Part shown: positions 33,537 to 44,603 of the stretch, piece after piece
How positions within the stretch are numbered: the first letter of the stretch is position 1
Layout: every line of letters starts with the position of its first letter
Assembly (NCBI RefSeq): GCF_001661265.1
Contig: NW_017566998.1
Span: forward strand, 434,001-498,000
Direction: 5' to 3'
DNA from: Saitoella complicata NRRL Y-17804
Taxonomy: Eukaryota > Ascomycota > Saitoellomycetes > Saitoellales > Saitoellaceae
DNA: 64,000 bases
Notes under the pieces: model-generated
What the model was told of the DNA's origin: nothing
Databases searched by the model: none
The model's input: only the letters and a program-made list of their open reading frames with translations
Translations under genes and position numbers: made by a program

Positions 33537-34824
33537 TTACTCCCCTTGCTTCGTCAACAAACCAACAGCAGTAGAATCCCTCGTTCCAGCCTTTCCGGCC
33601 TCCTCCAGTTTCTCAGCATGTGCGGTACTAGCTCTCCTTGACTTCGTCTCCTCGCTGGGCTCTGCCATACTCGCTCTCCTCAACCTCTGCGAAGCTTCGG
33701 GGAAGAGGTCTTGATCCCTACCACTGTTCCTGGAAGCGACGGAGGGGTCGTTGTCGATGAGTGCGGGACCACCGACAGCCTCGTCATCTGAGTCCCCTAG
33801 GTCGAAGGGATCAGCGTTGGTCGGGGGAGGCCGCGCACGAAGGGGTTCCCATTTACGGGAGGGGGAAGAGGCCTGAGCCGCGGCGCCAGCGTTGGAGGGA
33901 GCGAGGTTTGAAGATGCGGTGCGGGACGTGAGGTCTTCGGTTGCGATTGCGCTGTTTCCGCGGGAAGGCAGGGAGGGCTTGAACAGGTTTGGGTTGGTTG
34001 GAGCGCGGTGAGCATCTCCCGAATTATCCCTGATTTCCAACGCGGAAAAGTCATCACCCAACACTCTTGGATCCGCGTCATACTGTCCACTCACACGGCC
34101 TTGGTATTGACCATACTGTCCCTGTCCCTGTCCCTGCTGCTCCTGTCCAGCAAACTCATTCTCGAGACGTCCCTTAACCTTCGTGAACCACCCAGTAATG
34201 TTCTTCCTGGTCTCATTGAAACCCTTTGTCAAGTTCTCCTTAATGACAGGGAGGTCATCATCGAGAAACGAACGCTGGTTCTCGGGTGTCTCGCGCCCAT
34301 ACAGATCCTCGTTCTGTCTATAATGCCTCTGGGACTCTTCCTGCGCACGGCGCATAGCTCGGCGCTCATATCTCTCACTCAACTCTCTCGCCAAACGCTC
34401 GTCGGCCTCGAGTTGAGATTGATCGGTTGCGGTCGCAATTTGACGAGCATATGACTCGTCGTCAACCGCTGGGCTGCGGGTATTTGGGCGTGCTGGCGTT
34501 TCGGGTTGGAAGGAGTCATCGGTAAGGGACAAGAGGGCGTTGAATGCCTTCTCCGGGTTGTAGTCGGCTGCAATGAGGATCGCACGGATGACTTTGTCCT
34601 CGACGTCCGGGAAGGCCTGCTTGCAGCGTCAGTTCAATGTACAAGTCCATGCAGCACAACAACTTGCAAACCTCCTTAAGTGTAGCCCTCTGCTCTTCCC
34701 TTGGATCAACGACCTTCGGTCTCGCGGGCATAATCGGGGGTGGAATGTCGTCCACACGGTCCAAGACGGTATTGGGTGCTACTGGCGCAACCACCGGAGG
34801 GGAGGAAACAGGAGGGGATGACAT
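33537..34824 (-). CDS. CUE-domain ubiquitin-binding protein (Cue5-like)
   Basis: Exons 34672-34824 and 33537-34616, 410 residues. The intron (GTTTGC donor, AAGCAG acceptor) falls inside the CUE domain and, once removed, gives REEQRATLKEAFPDVEDKVI then RAILIAADYNPEKAFNALLS, with the FP and di-Leu motifs intact. A charged coiled coil (ADERLARELSERYERRAMRR) and a long disordered tail follow. Yeast Cue5 and human Tollip use this layout to bring ubiquitinated aggregates to Atg8 during autophagy; no Atg8-binding motif is obvious to me. Near the stop a GTAAGT motif could start a further 3' intron; splicing it would change only the last residue. Confidence 0.85.
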
Positions 34825-35184
34825 GGTTTGTTAAAGGTAGAACCGATCGCAAAGTATGTTAAAAGTATCGAACGGAGCTTTATGGGGTTTGGTCGAGTTA
34901 ATTGAGGATGGTCTTGGCTGAGGCTCAGCGTCGTACACCGGCGTAGCGAACCCCGGCTGCCCTGACTCGCGTGCCGAGCAACGTCATATAAAATGCTCAA
35001 CGATGGTTATGAGGGTTCAGCCTCAGAATACATTCATTTGAAATCCACAATAATAACTTCGCTTCATCTCCTTGTATGGCAGAGATGTGTTGGGCCGCCC
35101 CTCGAACTTTTGGCTCTGTGCCTGAGAAATACGACGCCGACATTTTGAGCACCAACGGATCAGTCGACGCAGCATATAGCCATC

Positions 35185-36078
35185 ATGATACGGAGACCAC
35201 TGTGTATGGCCTCGCTCGAGACCGCTATGTCTTTGACCTCTATCACCAGATCTATCGCTCGCCGCGGACTTGCGACCGTCGCCGACGTCGCACCAGCAGC
35301 AGCAGCACCAGCAAGGAAGAAGCAGCGAGTGTTGCCGCTATTGCATCACACCCCAGAACACGCCCACGATAGGAAGCAGCTTCCTGTACGGCCAGGTCTC
35401 CTCGCCATCAAGCGTGGTATGACTGCGTTGTGGGACGAACGCGGAAACCGCATCCCTGTCACCATCCTCCAATTCGACCGTTGTCAAGTGACCGCCGTCA
35501 AGACTCGCCAGAAGGAAGGTTACTTCGCTGTCCAAGTCGGTGCATCCTACCGCAGCCCAAAGAACGTCACAAAACCTATGCTCGGCCACTTTGCCAAGGC
35601 TGAAGTGGCGCCGAAGAAGAAGGTGAAGGAGTTCCGAGTCAAGGATGAGTCGGGTCTTCTCCCGATTGGAACTTTGTTGGGTGCAGACTTCTTCAAGCCC
35701 GGAAACTACGTGGATATCAGGGGTATTGGTAAGGGTAAGGGTTTTGCCGGTGTCATGAAGAGACACGGTTTCTCGGGTCTGCCGGCGTCTCACGGTGTGA
35801 CTAAGTCGCATCGTTCTGCTGGTGCGATGGGTAACAACCAGGATCCCGGACGTGTTTGGCCCGGTAAGAAGATGGCTGGTCGTATGGGAGGAAAGCAGAT
35901 TACAACGCAGAACGTGCAGGTCATGAAGATTGATCTGGAGAACCAGACGATCTTGGTTAAGGGTCATGTTCCTGGAAACGATAAGGCTTTCGTGCAGGTG
36001 CAGGATTCCATCAAGAAGAAGTTGTTGGAGATGCCGGAGGACCCGTTGAAGGTGAATGTGGAGGAGAAGTCGGCGTAA
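35185..36078 (+). CDS. Mitochondrial large-subunit ribosomal protein uL3m (MrpL9 type)
   Basis: Single exon, 297 residues. An Arg-rich, acid-poor leader ([20 protein letters not shown]) targets the matrix. The uL3 fold shows [55 protein letters not shown] and the signature [20 protein letters not shown] followed by [17 protein letters not shown]. The last matches the bacterial/mitochondrial form rather than cytosolic L3. Three in-frame Met codons lie in the first 15 residues (35185, 35206, 35227), so the exact start is uncertain but does not change the mature protein. It is convergent with Spc25 (233 bp between stops). Confidence 0.95.
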   Translation: MIRRPLCMASLETAMSLTSITRSIARRGLATVADVAPAAAAPARKKQRVLPLLHHTPEHAHDRKQLPVRPGLLAIKRGMTALWDERGNRIPVTILQFDRCQVTAVKTRQKEGYFAVQVGASYRSPKNVTKPMLGHFAKAEVAPKKKVKEFRVKDESGLLPIGTLLGADFFKPGNYVDIRGIGKGKGFAGVMKRHGFSGLPASHGVTKSHRSAGAMGNNQDPGRVWPGKKMAGRMGGKQITTQNVQVMKIDLENQTILVKGHVPGNDKAFVQVQDSIKKKLLEMPEDPLKVNVEEKSA

Positions 36079-36311
36079 AATGGTGTGAGTTGGGTTGACG
36101 TGAGGTAAAAGATCTAAGCATGGGGTATAGCGGCTCAAACTGAAGCCAGGTTGGCGCGGATTTCTTTTTATGGGAACGTAAATGAATTTGGCATATTATT
36201 GTGCTCAAGTCGATCCCGTATGTATGATTATAAAGTGTATTGCGCAATCTAGCCAAAACCCCAAACGCCGTACCCACAAGCCATCCGTCCATTTCCTTCC
36301 CTTGCCTCCGA

Positions 36312-37111
36312 TCACGGATTTGCTGCAGCGTATCTCTTAAACCATCCTCTCACCTTCACCAAGAACATTCTCAAATTCCTAGTCTCGTTAAGGAGAGCCA
36401 CATACCGGTCCATATCTTGTGGCGGAATATTCGGGTGGCTATCTGACACTTCGTAGTCTTGCTTTGACAAATCCAGCAAAACCCAGTACTCCCGCTCTGG
36501 ATCGCGTTCATTGACTGCATTGAAAACAATACGAATGTGGTCCTCTCCACGGCGCGTGAGGCGGTCAATTCGCAAGCCGAGCTGCTCCTCAAAGAATGCT
36601 ACCTCTGGCTCGTCCTTGTTCTTTTGTTTTGCGAGTCGTTCCCGTTCAGCTGCTAAAATCGCTCGTCTCTTGGAAATAGCTGACTCGGTATCGGCAATCT
36701 GACGTTGAAAGAGGGTGAGGGAGTCGCGCATTGAACGCTCTTTCGTTGAGAATTGCGCAATGGAAGATTCAACTTCGGCTTTCTCGAGGCGCTCCTTCTC
36801 GATCGCGGAATGGGCCTCTTCCTGTTTGGTCTTGTAGTGCTCGAGCTGTTTGGTGCGGTTCTTGTGGGTTTCTAAATCATTTGGTTAGCATACACCCCGA
36901 AAGTTCGCGCTTTGTAAGTACCTCTATCCTCCGCAATGCCCTTCGCAAACTCCGTTCTCTCCCTCAAGATCTTCTCGCGTCCACTGGCGACAAACGCGTC
37001 GAATCTCAACGTAAACTTGGCCATCTTCGCCTTCAACTCTGCGAAAGGGCTCTCAACCATCGGCAACGCATGGCTCACGCCCAATCCTTTCGTTTCCATC
37101 GCGATAGACAT
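36312..37111 (-). CDS. Kinetochore protein Spc25 (Ndc80 complex)
   Basis: Exons 36922-37111 and 36312-36871, 249 residues. A long coiled coil fills residues about 25-145 (FDAFVASGREKILRERTEF; ETHKNRTKQLEHYKTKQEE; RQIADTESAISKRRAILAAE). It is followed by the C-terminal globular RWD domain (EEQLGLRIDRLTRRGEDHIR, FVFNAV-type strand IVFNAVNERDPEREYWVLLD, then YVALLNETRNLRMFLVKVRG). With Spc24 it attaches Ndc80/Nuf2 to the inner kinetochore. The intron is 50 nt (GTACTT, GCTAACC, TTTAG), a slightly off-consensus donor. Its start and that of Swc4 face each other 209 bp apart. Confidence 0.93.
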
Positions 37112-37320
37112 TATTGATTCTGTTGAAGATGAGGGTGTCTTCAGGTCGAGGATGTTATGGGTGTATGCATAAACATTGGATGTGCCTGGAGTGGTGCTAT
37201 AGCAACCATGCGCCCTGACGAACCTCACTTCAACGCCAGCAGCGACGAAAAGTCGGTAAATTGGTCAAATACGCTTGTCGCCATCCTGAAAGGTCATTGT
37301 TCTTCTGTTTGAACGCAAAT

Positions 37321-38785
37321 ATGACCAGCGCCGACGTTCGCGACGCGTTCAACCTTCCCGCCAAGCCGGAGGGAGGACCACCAGCACCAAAGAAGGTCAA
37401 GGCCCCGCAGCCTCGTCTTGGTTCGTCTTACTGTGCTTCTTTCTTTGTATATATCCTAATGGTTTTGCAGATGGTATCACTCGTGAGCTATACTCGCTGC
37501 TCGGCGACAACGTCCCACCAGTCGCCATCCAACAGAACAAGTTCAAAGAGCGACCAAAGCTCCGACAGAAAGCTGCATCATGGTATACCCTCCCTCTCCC
37601 GCTTGTACAGAAAACGAGACTGACTGGGTGTACAGGATATGGAAACCTTTCTCCAACGGTGCGCGAGCAGATGAACTACAGTTAAGTCATTGGGTCAAGA
37701 AGATAGACGGGCAAGATGGCGAGGGAGCGATGTACCGCTTTGAGGAGTTCAACAAAAGTGTGGACATCATTCAGTATACCGACATGGAGTACAACTCAGA
37801 GCTTCAGGATGGGGATTGGTCAAAAGAGGAGACGGACTACCTCTTCTCACTCTGCAAGGAATATGACCTGCGATTCGTCGTCCTCGCAGATCGTTACGAT
37901 TTCCAAGGAAGACAACGCTCCATGGAAGAAATCAAGGACAGATACTACGCTGTATGCCGAAAGATCACTACTTCACGGACACCGCTATCAATCATGACAC
38001 CGCAGCAAATGGATCGCTATCATCAACTGCAATACGACAAATCACGCGAAGTGGAGCGGAAAGCATATGTCACCGCGCTTCTTCAGAGATCACCCGAGGA
38101 GGTTGCGGAAGAAGAGGCCTTGTTCATCGAAGCCAAACGTATCGAGGCGAACGAGAAGCGTATGGCCCAGGAAAGAGCAGAATTGCTGAGACTCCTCGAG
38201 AGCCCACCGAGCAAGGGATCGATCGCATCATATACCGGCTCTCAAGGTCTCGCTGCTCTTGCGAACAACATGCTCCTTGCGGACAAGAACAAGAAGAAGA
38301 AGCCTACCATCGACGGTATCGTTGGCGTTCCAGGTGCTACCGCAACACCACCAGCAAAGGAATCTCCAGCACCGCAAAAGAAACCACAGCACAACGCTCT
38401 CAAGAAACTTACTCCACGCGAAGAAGTCCTTTTCGGCATTTCTTACCACGAGAAGCTCACGCCCGGTGTTGCTCTTCGTTCTACCAAGCTTTCTAACCTC
38501 AAGCCCACTGTCGCTCAGAAGGTCACCACGGCTATGACCGAGTTGGGTATTTCGACTACACTCACCATGCCCACGGCTCGCACCAGTGCCATGTACGAAC
38601 AGTTACAACAAGCGATTGGTGTACTGCTTGAGACGAAGAAGCAGGCGGACAAGTTGGAGACGGAGATCAGGGTTGCGAGGGCTAGAGGTGGAAGCTTCGG
38701 AGAAGCTGAAGCGGAGGGACGAGGAAAGAGGGGTGGTAGCGTGGATGATGCTGGGAGAGCATCGAAGAGGCCGAAGAAGCCATAA
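37321..38785 (+). CDS. SWR1/NuA4 complex subunit Swc4 (DMAP1 family)
   Basis: Exons 37321-37420, 37471-37582, 37636-38785; 453 residues. The N-terminus MTSADVRDAFNLP and DGITRELYSLLGDNVPPVAI are typical of the family. The SANT domain follows (DMEYNSELQDGDWSKEETDY, LFSLCKEYDLRFVVLADRYD). The DMAP1 region comes last (RSMEEIKDRYYAVCRKI; KLTPREEVLFGISYHEKLTP). The second intron splits a Trp codon and restores SWIWKPFSNGAR. Swc4 is shared by the H2A.Z exchanger SWR1 and the acetyltransferase NuA4. The C-terminus is basic (GRASKRPKKP), a likely nuclear localisation signal. Confidence 0.93.
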
Positions 38786-39073
38786 GAATCACGCTTTTTA
38801 CTAGGACCGTTTGCGGTTGTTCGTTTGCTATTTCTGGGCGTTAGGGAGTTATGACTCAAGCCATCAATCATCTCTTTTTGGCATGGCATCTCTGATCACG
38901 TCTTTCATCTCATCAATTCCAACATCAGACCTCTCGGGTACTTTCACCTTGGGGGTCCCTTTCTATTCGTCCCCAAAGTCCCTGCAGGGCGTAAAGCGGA
39001 ACAGCCACGGAGGCACTCGGAACAGTAACCCCCTATCCGATTCGGCCCGAGACTGAAAGTCAGATGGCGTGTC

Positions 39074-39560
39074 TGACGTGAACTCTCCGATGCATAAGGG
39101 AACATGTACAAACCTTGCCAGTCGTAACATCATTTTCTGATGAGGTCACATCGCAATCTCGTTCTGCCATGCTCCCTCCCTCGTCTTCGTCACGAACTGC
39201 AAATCACAACCACCTCCATCTCACCGCGGGCCTTGGCCAGCCGAGCCCCGCTGCCGGCCCCAGCTCGAGCCCCATCTCCCGAGCCCTGCTTGCAGCATTT
39301 CGCCTCGTTCAGATAGCCAGACGTTCAGGCCGCCGATATAAATATCTGTCTGACGCTGCTGTGACGTGATAATAGCAAATTGTTCCACCTTCATGAAATG
39401 CTCAATGTAACTCTAACTGCTGCACGCGATACTTGGCAGGCATGCGTATCAGCTGCCGAGCCTCTTGACAGCCAAGGAAATGGGCACGTCATCCCTCACC
39501 ATTGGCAATTGAGGTCATGTACGAGCAATTGACCCCGTTGTAGTTGCAGCAAATGACGTG
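39074..39560. promoter_or_regulatory. Cluster of four TGACGTG bZIP-type motifs
   Basis: TGACGTG occurs at 39074-39080, 39362-39368 and 39554-39560, and its complement CACGTCA at 39485-39491. The core is shared by ATF/CREB-type bZIP sites and E-box CACGT(C/G). Four exact 7-mers in 490 bp is well above chance for random sequence. The likely target is the Ecl1-like gene 1.5-2 kb downstream, or an unseen transcript. Confidence 0.4.
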
Positions 39561-40590
39561 CCTCTCACCTATCCATCACGCACCTGCCCTCGCCTGGACG
39601 CACGGCACAACGGGCGACGTACGGTACCCTGCACAAAGGCACTCCCGTGACGATCACACACAACACGCGTGCCGACCCTCATATGTATGGCGACATGACA
39701 GGGTAACATGTGCGCAATTTTAGCAAACGTGCACACCACATTTCGTCATGAAGCCGTCGTGAAATGGGATGGCGGATAATGCATCGAGATCGAGGAGTGG
39801 AATCGGTATGACGCTCGTTTCGCCAGTGAGGGGCGAATTGTTGTCACCTGGTGTGCGGGGACATCAGTTGGGAGGGGGACCTCGAGAGGAGCGTGATTGC
39901 GTCAGCTGAACACCTCCCTCGGCACGGCTCACCCCTTCGTGGTGGCAAAGTCCTCGAGCGCTGTCCTCTCAGATCTGTCTGACACTGACACCTTACCCCG
40001 CTTGTATCAACAAGTAGAGTGTGGATTGTGTATGTCTCGTGCATAGGCCTGCTGTTTACGTAACAAACGGGAAATTTTTGCGTAACGGGTTCAGAGTCGA
40101 GAAAGTGTGAACCAATCTCAATTAACCTTAAGCTTGAGGAGAGTGGGGCAAGAGAGGGATGTCTAAGGTTATGCCGTGTGATTACATACGCAAGATTGTC
40201 CTAATCAGCAGAGAATTACCGGGCATCTCGAGCGGTGAAGCGTGAGCGGACCGCACGGGTGCTGCTCAGGTCAGCAGAGTTCAGGTGTACGCGTGAACAA
40301 TCCAACTCAATTTCCCCGCATTGTAGGGTCAGGGGCTTACGAAAGAAGTCGCCAGAACCTGCCTGAACGAACAATCAGGTCACGCCCGGCCCACAGTCTC
40401 ACCTTCAGCCGAATCTCAAGGCATCCCTTGCTTAACGTCCCTCTCAAATCGAACCTTCGAATTTCCTGTTCGAGTCGATAAACGTTCTCGTATTAACCGC
40501 GCGCGCCGTTTTGAGGTTTTTGCTGTGTTGGGGAGTTAATAAATATGCGCATAAAAAGGAAGGGAACAAAGGGAGGGGAAGAGGTCTCAA

Positions 40591-40606
40591 GGGGGGGGGG
40601 GGGGGG
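40591..40606 (+). repeat. Poly-G tract (16 G)
   Basis: Uninterrupted run of 16 G in the non-coding region upstream of the Ecl1-like gene. Prone to slippage and to length error in assembly. Confidence 0.9.
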
Positions 40607-40715
40607 TGGTTACAATTGTGTGGATCGCGTATTCGCGTTTTGGTATTCTGAAGCTTGTCAAGCCGATGAGGGTAGATGTCGTGATCACAGTCATGGCCAA
40701 GACTCACGAATAATT

Positions 40716-40852
40716 TGAGTCACCTTGGTAGTTGATGGGTTTCGATTGCATTTCTGGCGGGACGCGGCACGGCTTGGCTCAGAATGTGCTCATATGGCGC
40801 AACGCGCGTAAACTCACCGGCCCCAAGTACTGACTCACCCGAGAAATATAAA
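40716..40852 (+). promoter_or_regulatory. Core promoter of the Ecl1-like gene: AP-1/Gcn4 sites and TATA
   Basis: TGAGTCA (40716-40722) and TGACTCA (40831-40837) are perfect AP-1/Gcn4/CpcA sites. The second lies 9 bp before TATAAA (40847-40852), which is 192 bp from the start codon. The arrangement predicts amino-acid-starvation or stress control by a bZIP activator. Confidence 0.5.
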
Positions 40853-41044
40853 GAAGGATGGGACCCCCCACCAACCGACCTCCTCATCATCTCATACCGA
40901 ACACAGTCAAAGGGGAAGCCCATCGATTCCGTCTACGTACGAACGAATAGCAGTCATTGTCACTGACACCATCCGCTCTACCACTACACCACAACCACAC
41001 ACCTATCTCTTACCCGAGCTACTTTACGATCCACGACATTTGAG

Positions 41045-41476
41045 ATGGATACCGACTACTGCATGGTCTGCGGAAAGCACACTCTCGGAAGCGTCTACTG
41101 CTCCCAATCCTGCCGCCTCTCCGAACTGGAAGCATCAATACTCCCAACCTCCCTCTCTACATCCAACACCCCCGCCCTCTCCACTGCCTCCTCCGCCCCT
41201 TCGACTCCCTCATCGAGTCCTCAGGTCATCCCGCATACACACAACCTACTATCACCTTCCGCATTCAGCCTGAGTTCTTCGCCTCCGAGGACTTCGCTGA
41301 ATAATTACCAGGCTTACGATGTGTTCGCTGCACCGGCTCTTGACCCCTTTGCGAAGGGAAGAAGACGGAGTACGGAGGAGACTGAGAAGCTTGGACGGAG
41401 TGCTGAGTGGATGATGAGGCAATGGAGCAACGAGTTCCGGAAGAGCAAGAGAGGTCCCATCATCGGAAGGACATAA
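41045..41476 (+). CDS. Ecl1-family zinc-binding small protein
   Basis: Single exon, 143 residues. The N-terminus MDTDYCMVCGKHTLGSVYCS followed by QSCRLSELE gives the C-x2-C ... C-x3-C pattern of the Ecl1/Ecl2/Ecl3 family (life-span regulatory factor). The rest is Ser/Pro-rich and disordered, ending with a basic SNEFRKSKRGPIIGRT. In fission yeast, Ecl1 proteins extend chronological life span, bind zinc and respond to sulfur, zinc or amino-acid limitation; the role here is inferred from family membership. An intergenic region of 2.26 kb with several bZIP-type motifs lies upstream, which fits a starvation-induced gene. Confidence 0.8.
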   Translation: MDTDYCMVCGKHTLGSVYCSQSCRLSELEASILPTSLSTSNTPALSTASSAPSTPSSSPQVIPHTHNLLSPSAFSLSSSPPRTSLNNYQAYDVFAAPALDPFAKGRRRSTEETEKLGRSAEWMMRQWSNEFRKSKRGPIIGRT

Positions 41477-42491
41477 ACGAAAAAAAGTCGTTCCATTACG
41501 ACAAACACAAAAAACCACAAAACGAAAAGCCAAAAAAAGGCGACGACGACGATAGGGCCAAGCAGGGCAACACAAAACAATCCTACACTTCTTCTTTGTG
41601 ATTTCGGATATGGGTGTTTCTTTTTCGAGTTCTTACGCATTTGTTATTGGGTTGCACACGGGCGTTTTTCTTTCAACAGCAGGGATATCTCTTCATTCTC
41701 CATACTCTACATAGTACTAGGATCCTCAACGGACTACCATTACCGTCTCCTCTTCTCCTTTCTCAAGAGGAGGCTCGGCTTAGATTAGCTATAGCAAACA
41801 TCATCACTCTACCATCTCCATCTCCATCTCCATCTCCATCTCCATCTCCATCTCCATCTCCACTTCGCCCCCGCCTTAGAGAACCAGCAATTCGGATCGA
41901 TCATCCACGAGCGTCTTGTGATCGACGAGATGCCGCCGTATGAGTCACGCGCGCACTGTATGATGTCATCTGCCCAGCACCGCCACCACACTGAGAGTCC
42001 GAGCCTCGGGCATTTAGGCATCCGAATCGCCTGTGATCGGCGATTGATCAAGGGGGGCCGTGCACGGACCACTTGCTATTAATAGAACGCCGTACACACT
42101 TGCAATAGGGGCTGGGGCAGCTGCTGCACAAGGGAGGTGAACGCAAGGGATGAAGTCGGATGAAGGAGAGAGATGGAAGTTATCGTGGAAGAGAACCTTG
42201 GCAGTCTTCGGTATCACGCCGAGAAAGTCTCCGAAGGCGCTGCGCTTACTGCAACTCCATCTCCGTGGAAGCAAGCCTTGTCAAACCCCCAAGGCCTCGG
42301 CTCTGCGGGACAAACTTACCCCGCACACCCTTGTCATTCTTCACATCTCACCGTCTGTTTTTATGACATGTACCGCGGCACATATGTAATCGAGACATAA
42401 TCCTTAATTGTAGAGCTATCGTAGGGGTATACAATGGTATCAATATTATTCCTCTCACTTACATCGGCCCATACATCTCCGAGCTGCGTGC
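41477..42491. other. Intergenic region between Ecl1-like and TPX2-like genes
   Basis: Convergent 3' flanks. Holds an A-rich then T-rich tail of the Ecl1-like gene, a hexanucleotide microsatellite (CCATCT, 41812-41862) and a TGAGTCA site at 41941-41947. No gene supported. Confidence 0.5.
41812..41862 (+). repeat. (CCATCT)n microsatellite, about 8.5 units
   Basis: Perfect tandem hexamer of 51 nt in non-coding sequence 335 bp past the Ecl1-like stop codon. Likely length-variable between strains. Confidence 0.95.
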
Positions 42492-44603
42492 TTACTTGGA
42501 CAAATCCGGCACATTTCTCTCCACCTCCCTCTTCTTCGCCCACTGCATAACTTTCTCAATCCCCGCTTTTCCCGCCAGCGCCCTCTCCTCCTTCAACAAC
42601 CTCAACCGCTCCGCTTCAGCAGATTTTTTGTCTTCCCATTCTTTACGTTTTTGGTCGGCGGATATGTCGTATGATTCGCGGGCTTGGGAGCGAGAGGTGA
42701 GGGAGAAGTGAGGGGAGTGGGGGGTTGTGAGGGGTTGGTGGGAGGGGTGGGGGATGAAGGGTTCTTTTTCGGTCGCGGAGGTCGTGGAGGGTGCGCGTTT
42801 CTTTTGGGGTATGACTTGGCCCGGGACAGGACGAGAGGGTTTAGCGAGAAGGGGCTTTTCCTGTCCCACCATAGATTTCCTCACACTCGCCCTCCGATCC
42901 GTAGCGAAACTGAACTCCTTGACCTCAGTCGTAGTAGTACCCCCTGCTTTCTTCTGACCAACACTCGCGCCCTCGGGGTTGTAGACTGCCATCGGAACCG
43001 GCTTCGCTTTGAATTCGCGGCGGGCACGGTCAGCGACAGCGACTTCCTCCCTTTTCTGATCGAGTTCGAGATGGCGTTTTGCGGCGAAGGCGGAGAGTTT
43101 GGGGGATGATGGCTTGGTTACCTTGGGGGCAGCGGGTGGGGGTTGGAGGGCGCGGCGGATCGGGGAAGTTGTTTCGATTTTGCGACGTTTGAGGGGGGCG
43201 GGGGAATCGACAGGCATTGAGAGTGTACCTGTTGTAAAGGTTGGTCGGGGTGATGCCGAGTCCGAGCGTTGACGCTTCTTCGTCGGTGCAGGATGTGTTG
43301 GTGCCGGTGCTGGTGCTGGTGCTGGTGCCTTCACCAGCGACGCGGCAGTCTTCATAAGATTCGGCTGCACCGGTCTTGTGGGCCTCATCGGCGACCCCAA
43401 CGGATTCTTCGAACTCGCCTTACTCGGGCTAAATGCCGAGAAAGCCTTAACCTTCTTCCCCTTCTCCTTCTCCTTCGCATCCATCGCACCAAAGTCGATC
43501 TTGGGAACCTTCTGATCCGGTTTCTCCACTTTGTGATTGCTGGCTGCTTTGCCGGGGCTGAATGCTGAGAACGGCTTCAGTGCGGTTTTGCGTGGTGAGA
43601 CGACTGGCACGGGGGATGATTCGGGCGACGATGACGGCTTGGTTGGCGATGCCTCTTCAGGAGGGAGCAATCCCATATCCTTCGTACTCGCAGGCGTCAG
43701 TGACGGCAAGCGTCTCGATTTCGCGGGTGAAGGCGTCAGTCGCGGTTTCTTCTGTGCAGAAGACAGAATCTGCTCAAATGAATCATCTGGCATTTCGTCG
43801 TCCTCTTCCCCCTCGTCCACTTCTGGTGCGATAATGCTTCGCTTCTTACTCGGACTGAACCCAAGACCACTCAAACTGACCCTCGCGCCCCTCTCTTCGT
43901 CATATACCAAGCTCCTCTCGAATGAGTCGTCAGACTCCGCACCCGACTCGTCGTCGTCAACGCCGTGGACTTCGGGGTCGAAGACAGGGGTGTGAGCTTT
44001 GGGTGATAGAGCTGCCTTGCGGAGGGGTGTATGCATGTCTGTGGGGTTCGAAAGGATTTCTGAGAGACGAGATGGCTTGCGCTTCTTAGCAGAAGATGCT
44101 GGTGTGAATTGCTTGACTTCTTCCTCCTGATGTTCTTCTTCTGCTTCCTCTTCCTGCTCCTCTTCTTGCTCTGGCTCCTGCTCTGATTCCTCCGCAGTCT
44201 CCGCCTCTGCAACCACCGGCGACGGCGCATCTCCCAAAATCTCACTCAACCTTTGCCTCTTCCTCTTCACACTCCTCGCTGGCATCGGTTCATCCGCATC
44301 CTTCAAAGGCACCAGAATATCCCCTGGCTTGATCGGCGACATTCCCTCATTCGCTTCCTCCTCCTGCTCTTCTTCCTCTTCTTCAGGCGCAACCATAGTC
44401 TTCAAACGCGTGGATCGGCGCGTAGAGCGTGTCGATACAGGTGTAGAAGCCGCAGCAGCTCTTGGCAAAGTCTTTGGCGTAACGGTCCCCGTCGCTCTCG
44501 CGGGAGCAGGCGAAGCCGTCGGAGTAGAAGACGCGAGCTTTCTCGACGAGCGGCGCATTTTGTCTGATAACTGTAACGAGTTCGATGTGATCCTGTTGGA
44601 CAA
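42492..44603 (-). CDS. TPX2-like spindle/nuclear protein
   Basis: Single exon, 703 residues (a second Met at 44558 would remove 15). Mostly disordered and charged, with Glu-rich tracts and many SP/TP sites. Three related blocks read [24 protein letters not shown] and [11 protein letters not shown]. Near residue 550 is [16 protein letters not shown] and shortly after it [17 protein letters not shown]; both match the conserved FKAxPxP and FxFxTDxRAxxRK elements of TPX2 repeats, which bind microtubules. The last 60 residues are a charged helix ([20 protein letters not shown]). Animal and plant TPX2 activate Aurora A and nucleate spindle microtubules; that this fungal protein does so is inference. 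A generic nuclear disordered protein is the alternative. Confidence 0.6.

Larger units (their letters stand above)
38786..41044. other. Long intergenic region upstream of the Ecl1-like gene
   Basis: 2.26 kb without a supported gene. It contains four TGACGTG/CACGTCA motifs (39074-39560), two AP-1/Gcn4-type sites near the 3' end, and a 16-G run at 40591-40606. Frames present here are short, with no recognisable protein features. The length is unusual for this gene-dense window and suggests a complex promoter or an unannotated non-coding transcript. Confidence 0.45.

Noticed and set aside
33537-33545. A required 3' intron in the Cue5-like gene
   Set aside because: Splicing it changes only the last residue before an immediate stop, so the simple stop at 33537 is kept.
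35338-36138. 266-codon frame antisense to uL3m
   Set aside because: Antisense of a conserved ribosomal protein; no domain or splice support.
40445-40475. TCGAACC as a reverse tRNA B-box
   Set aside because: No paired stems around it and the consensus is incomplete.
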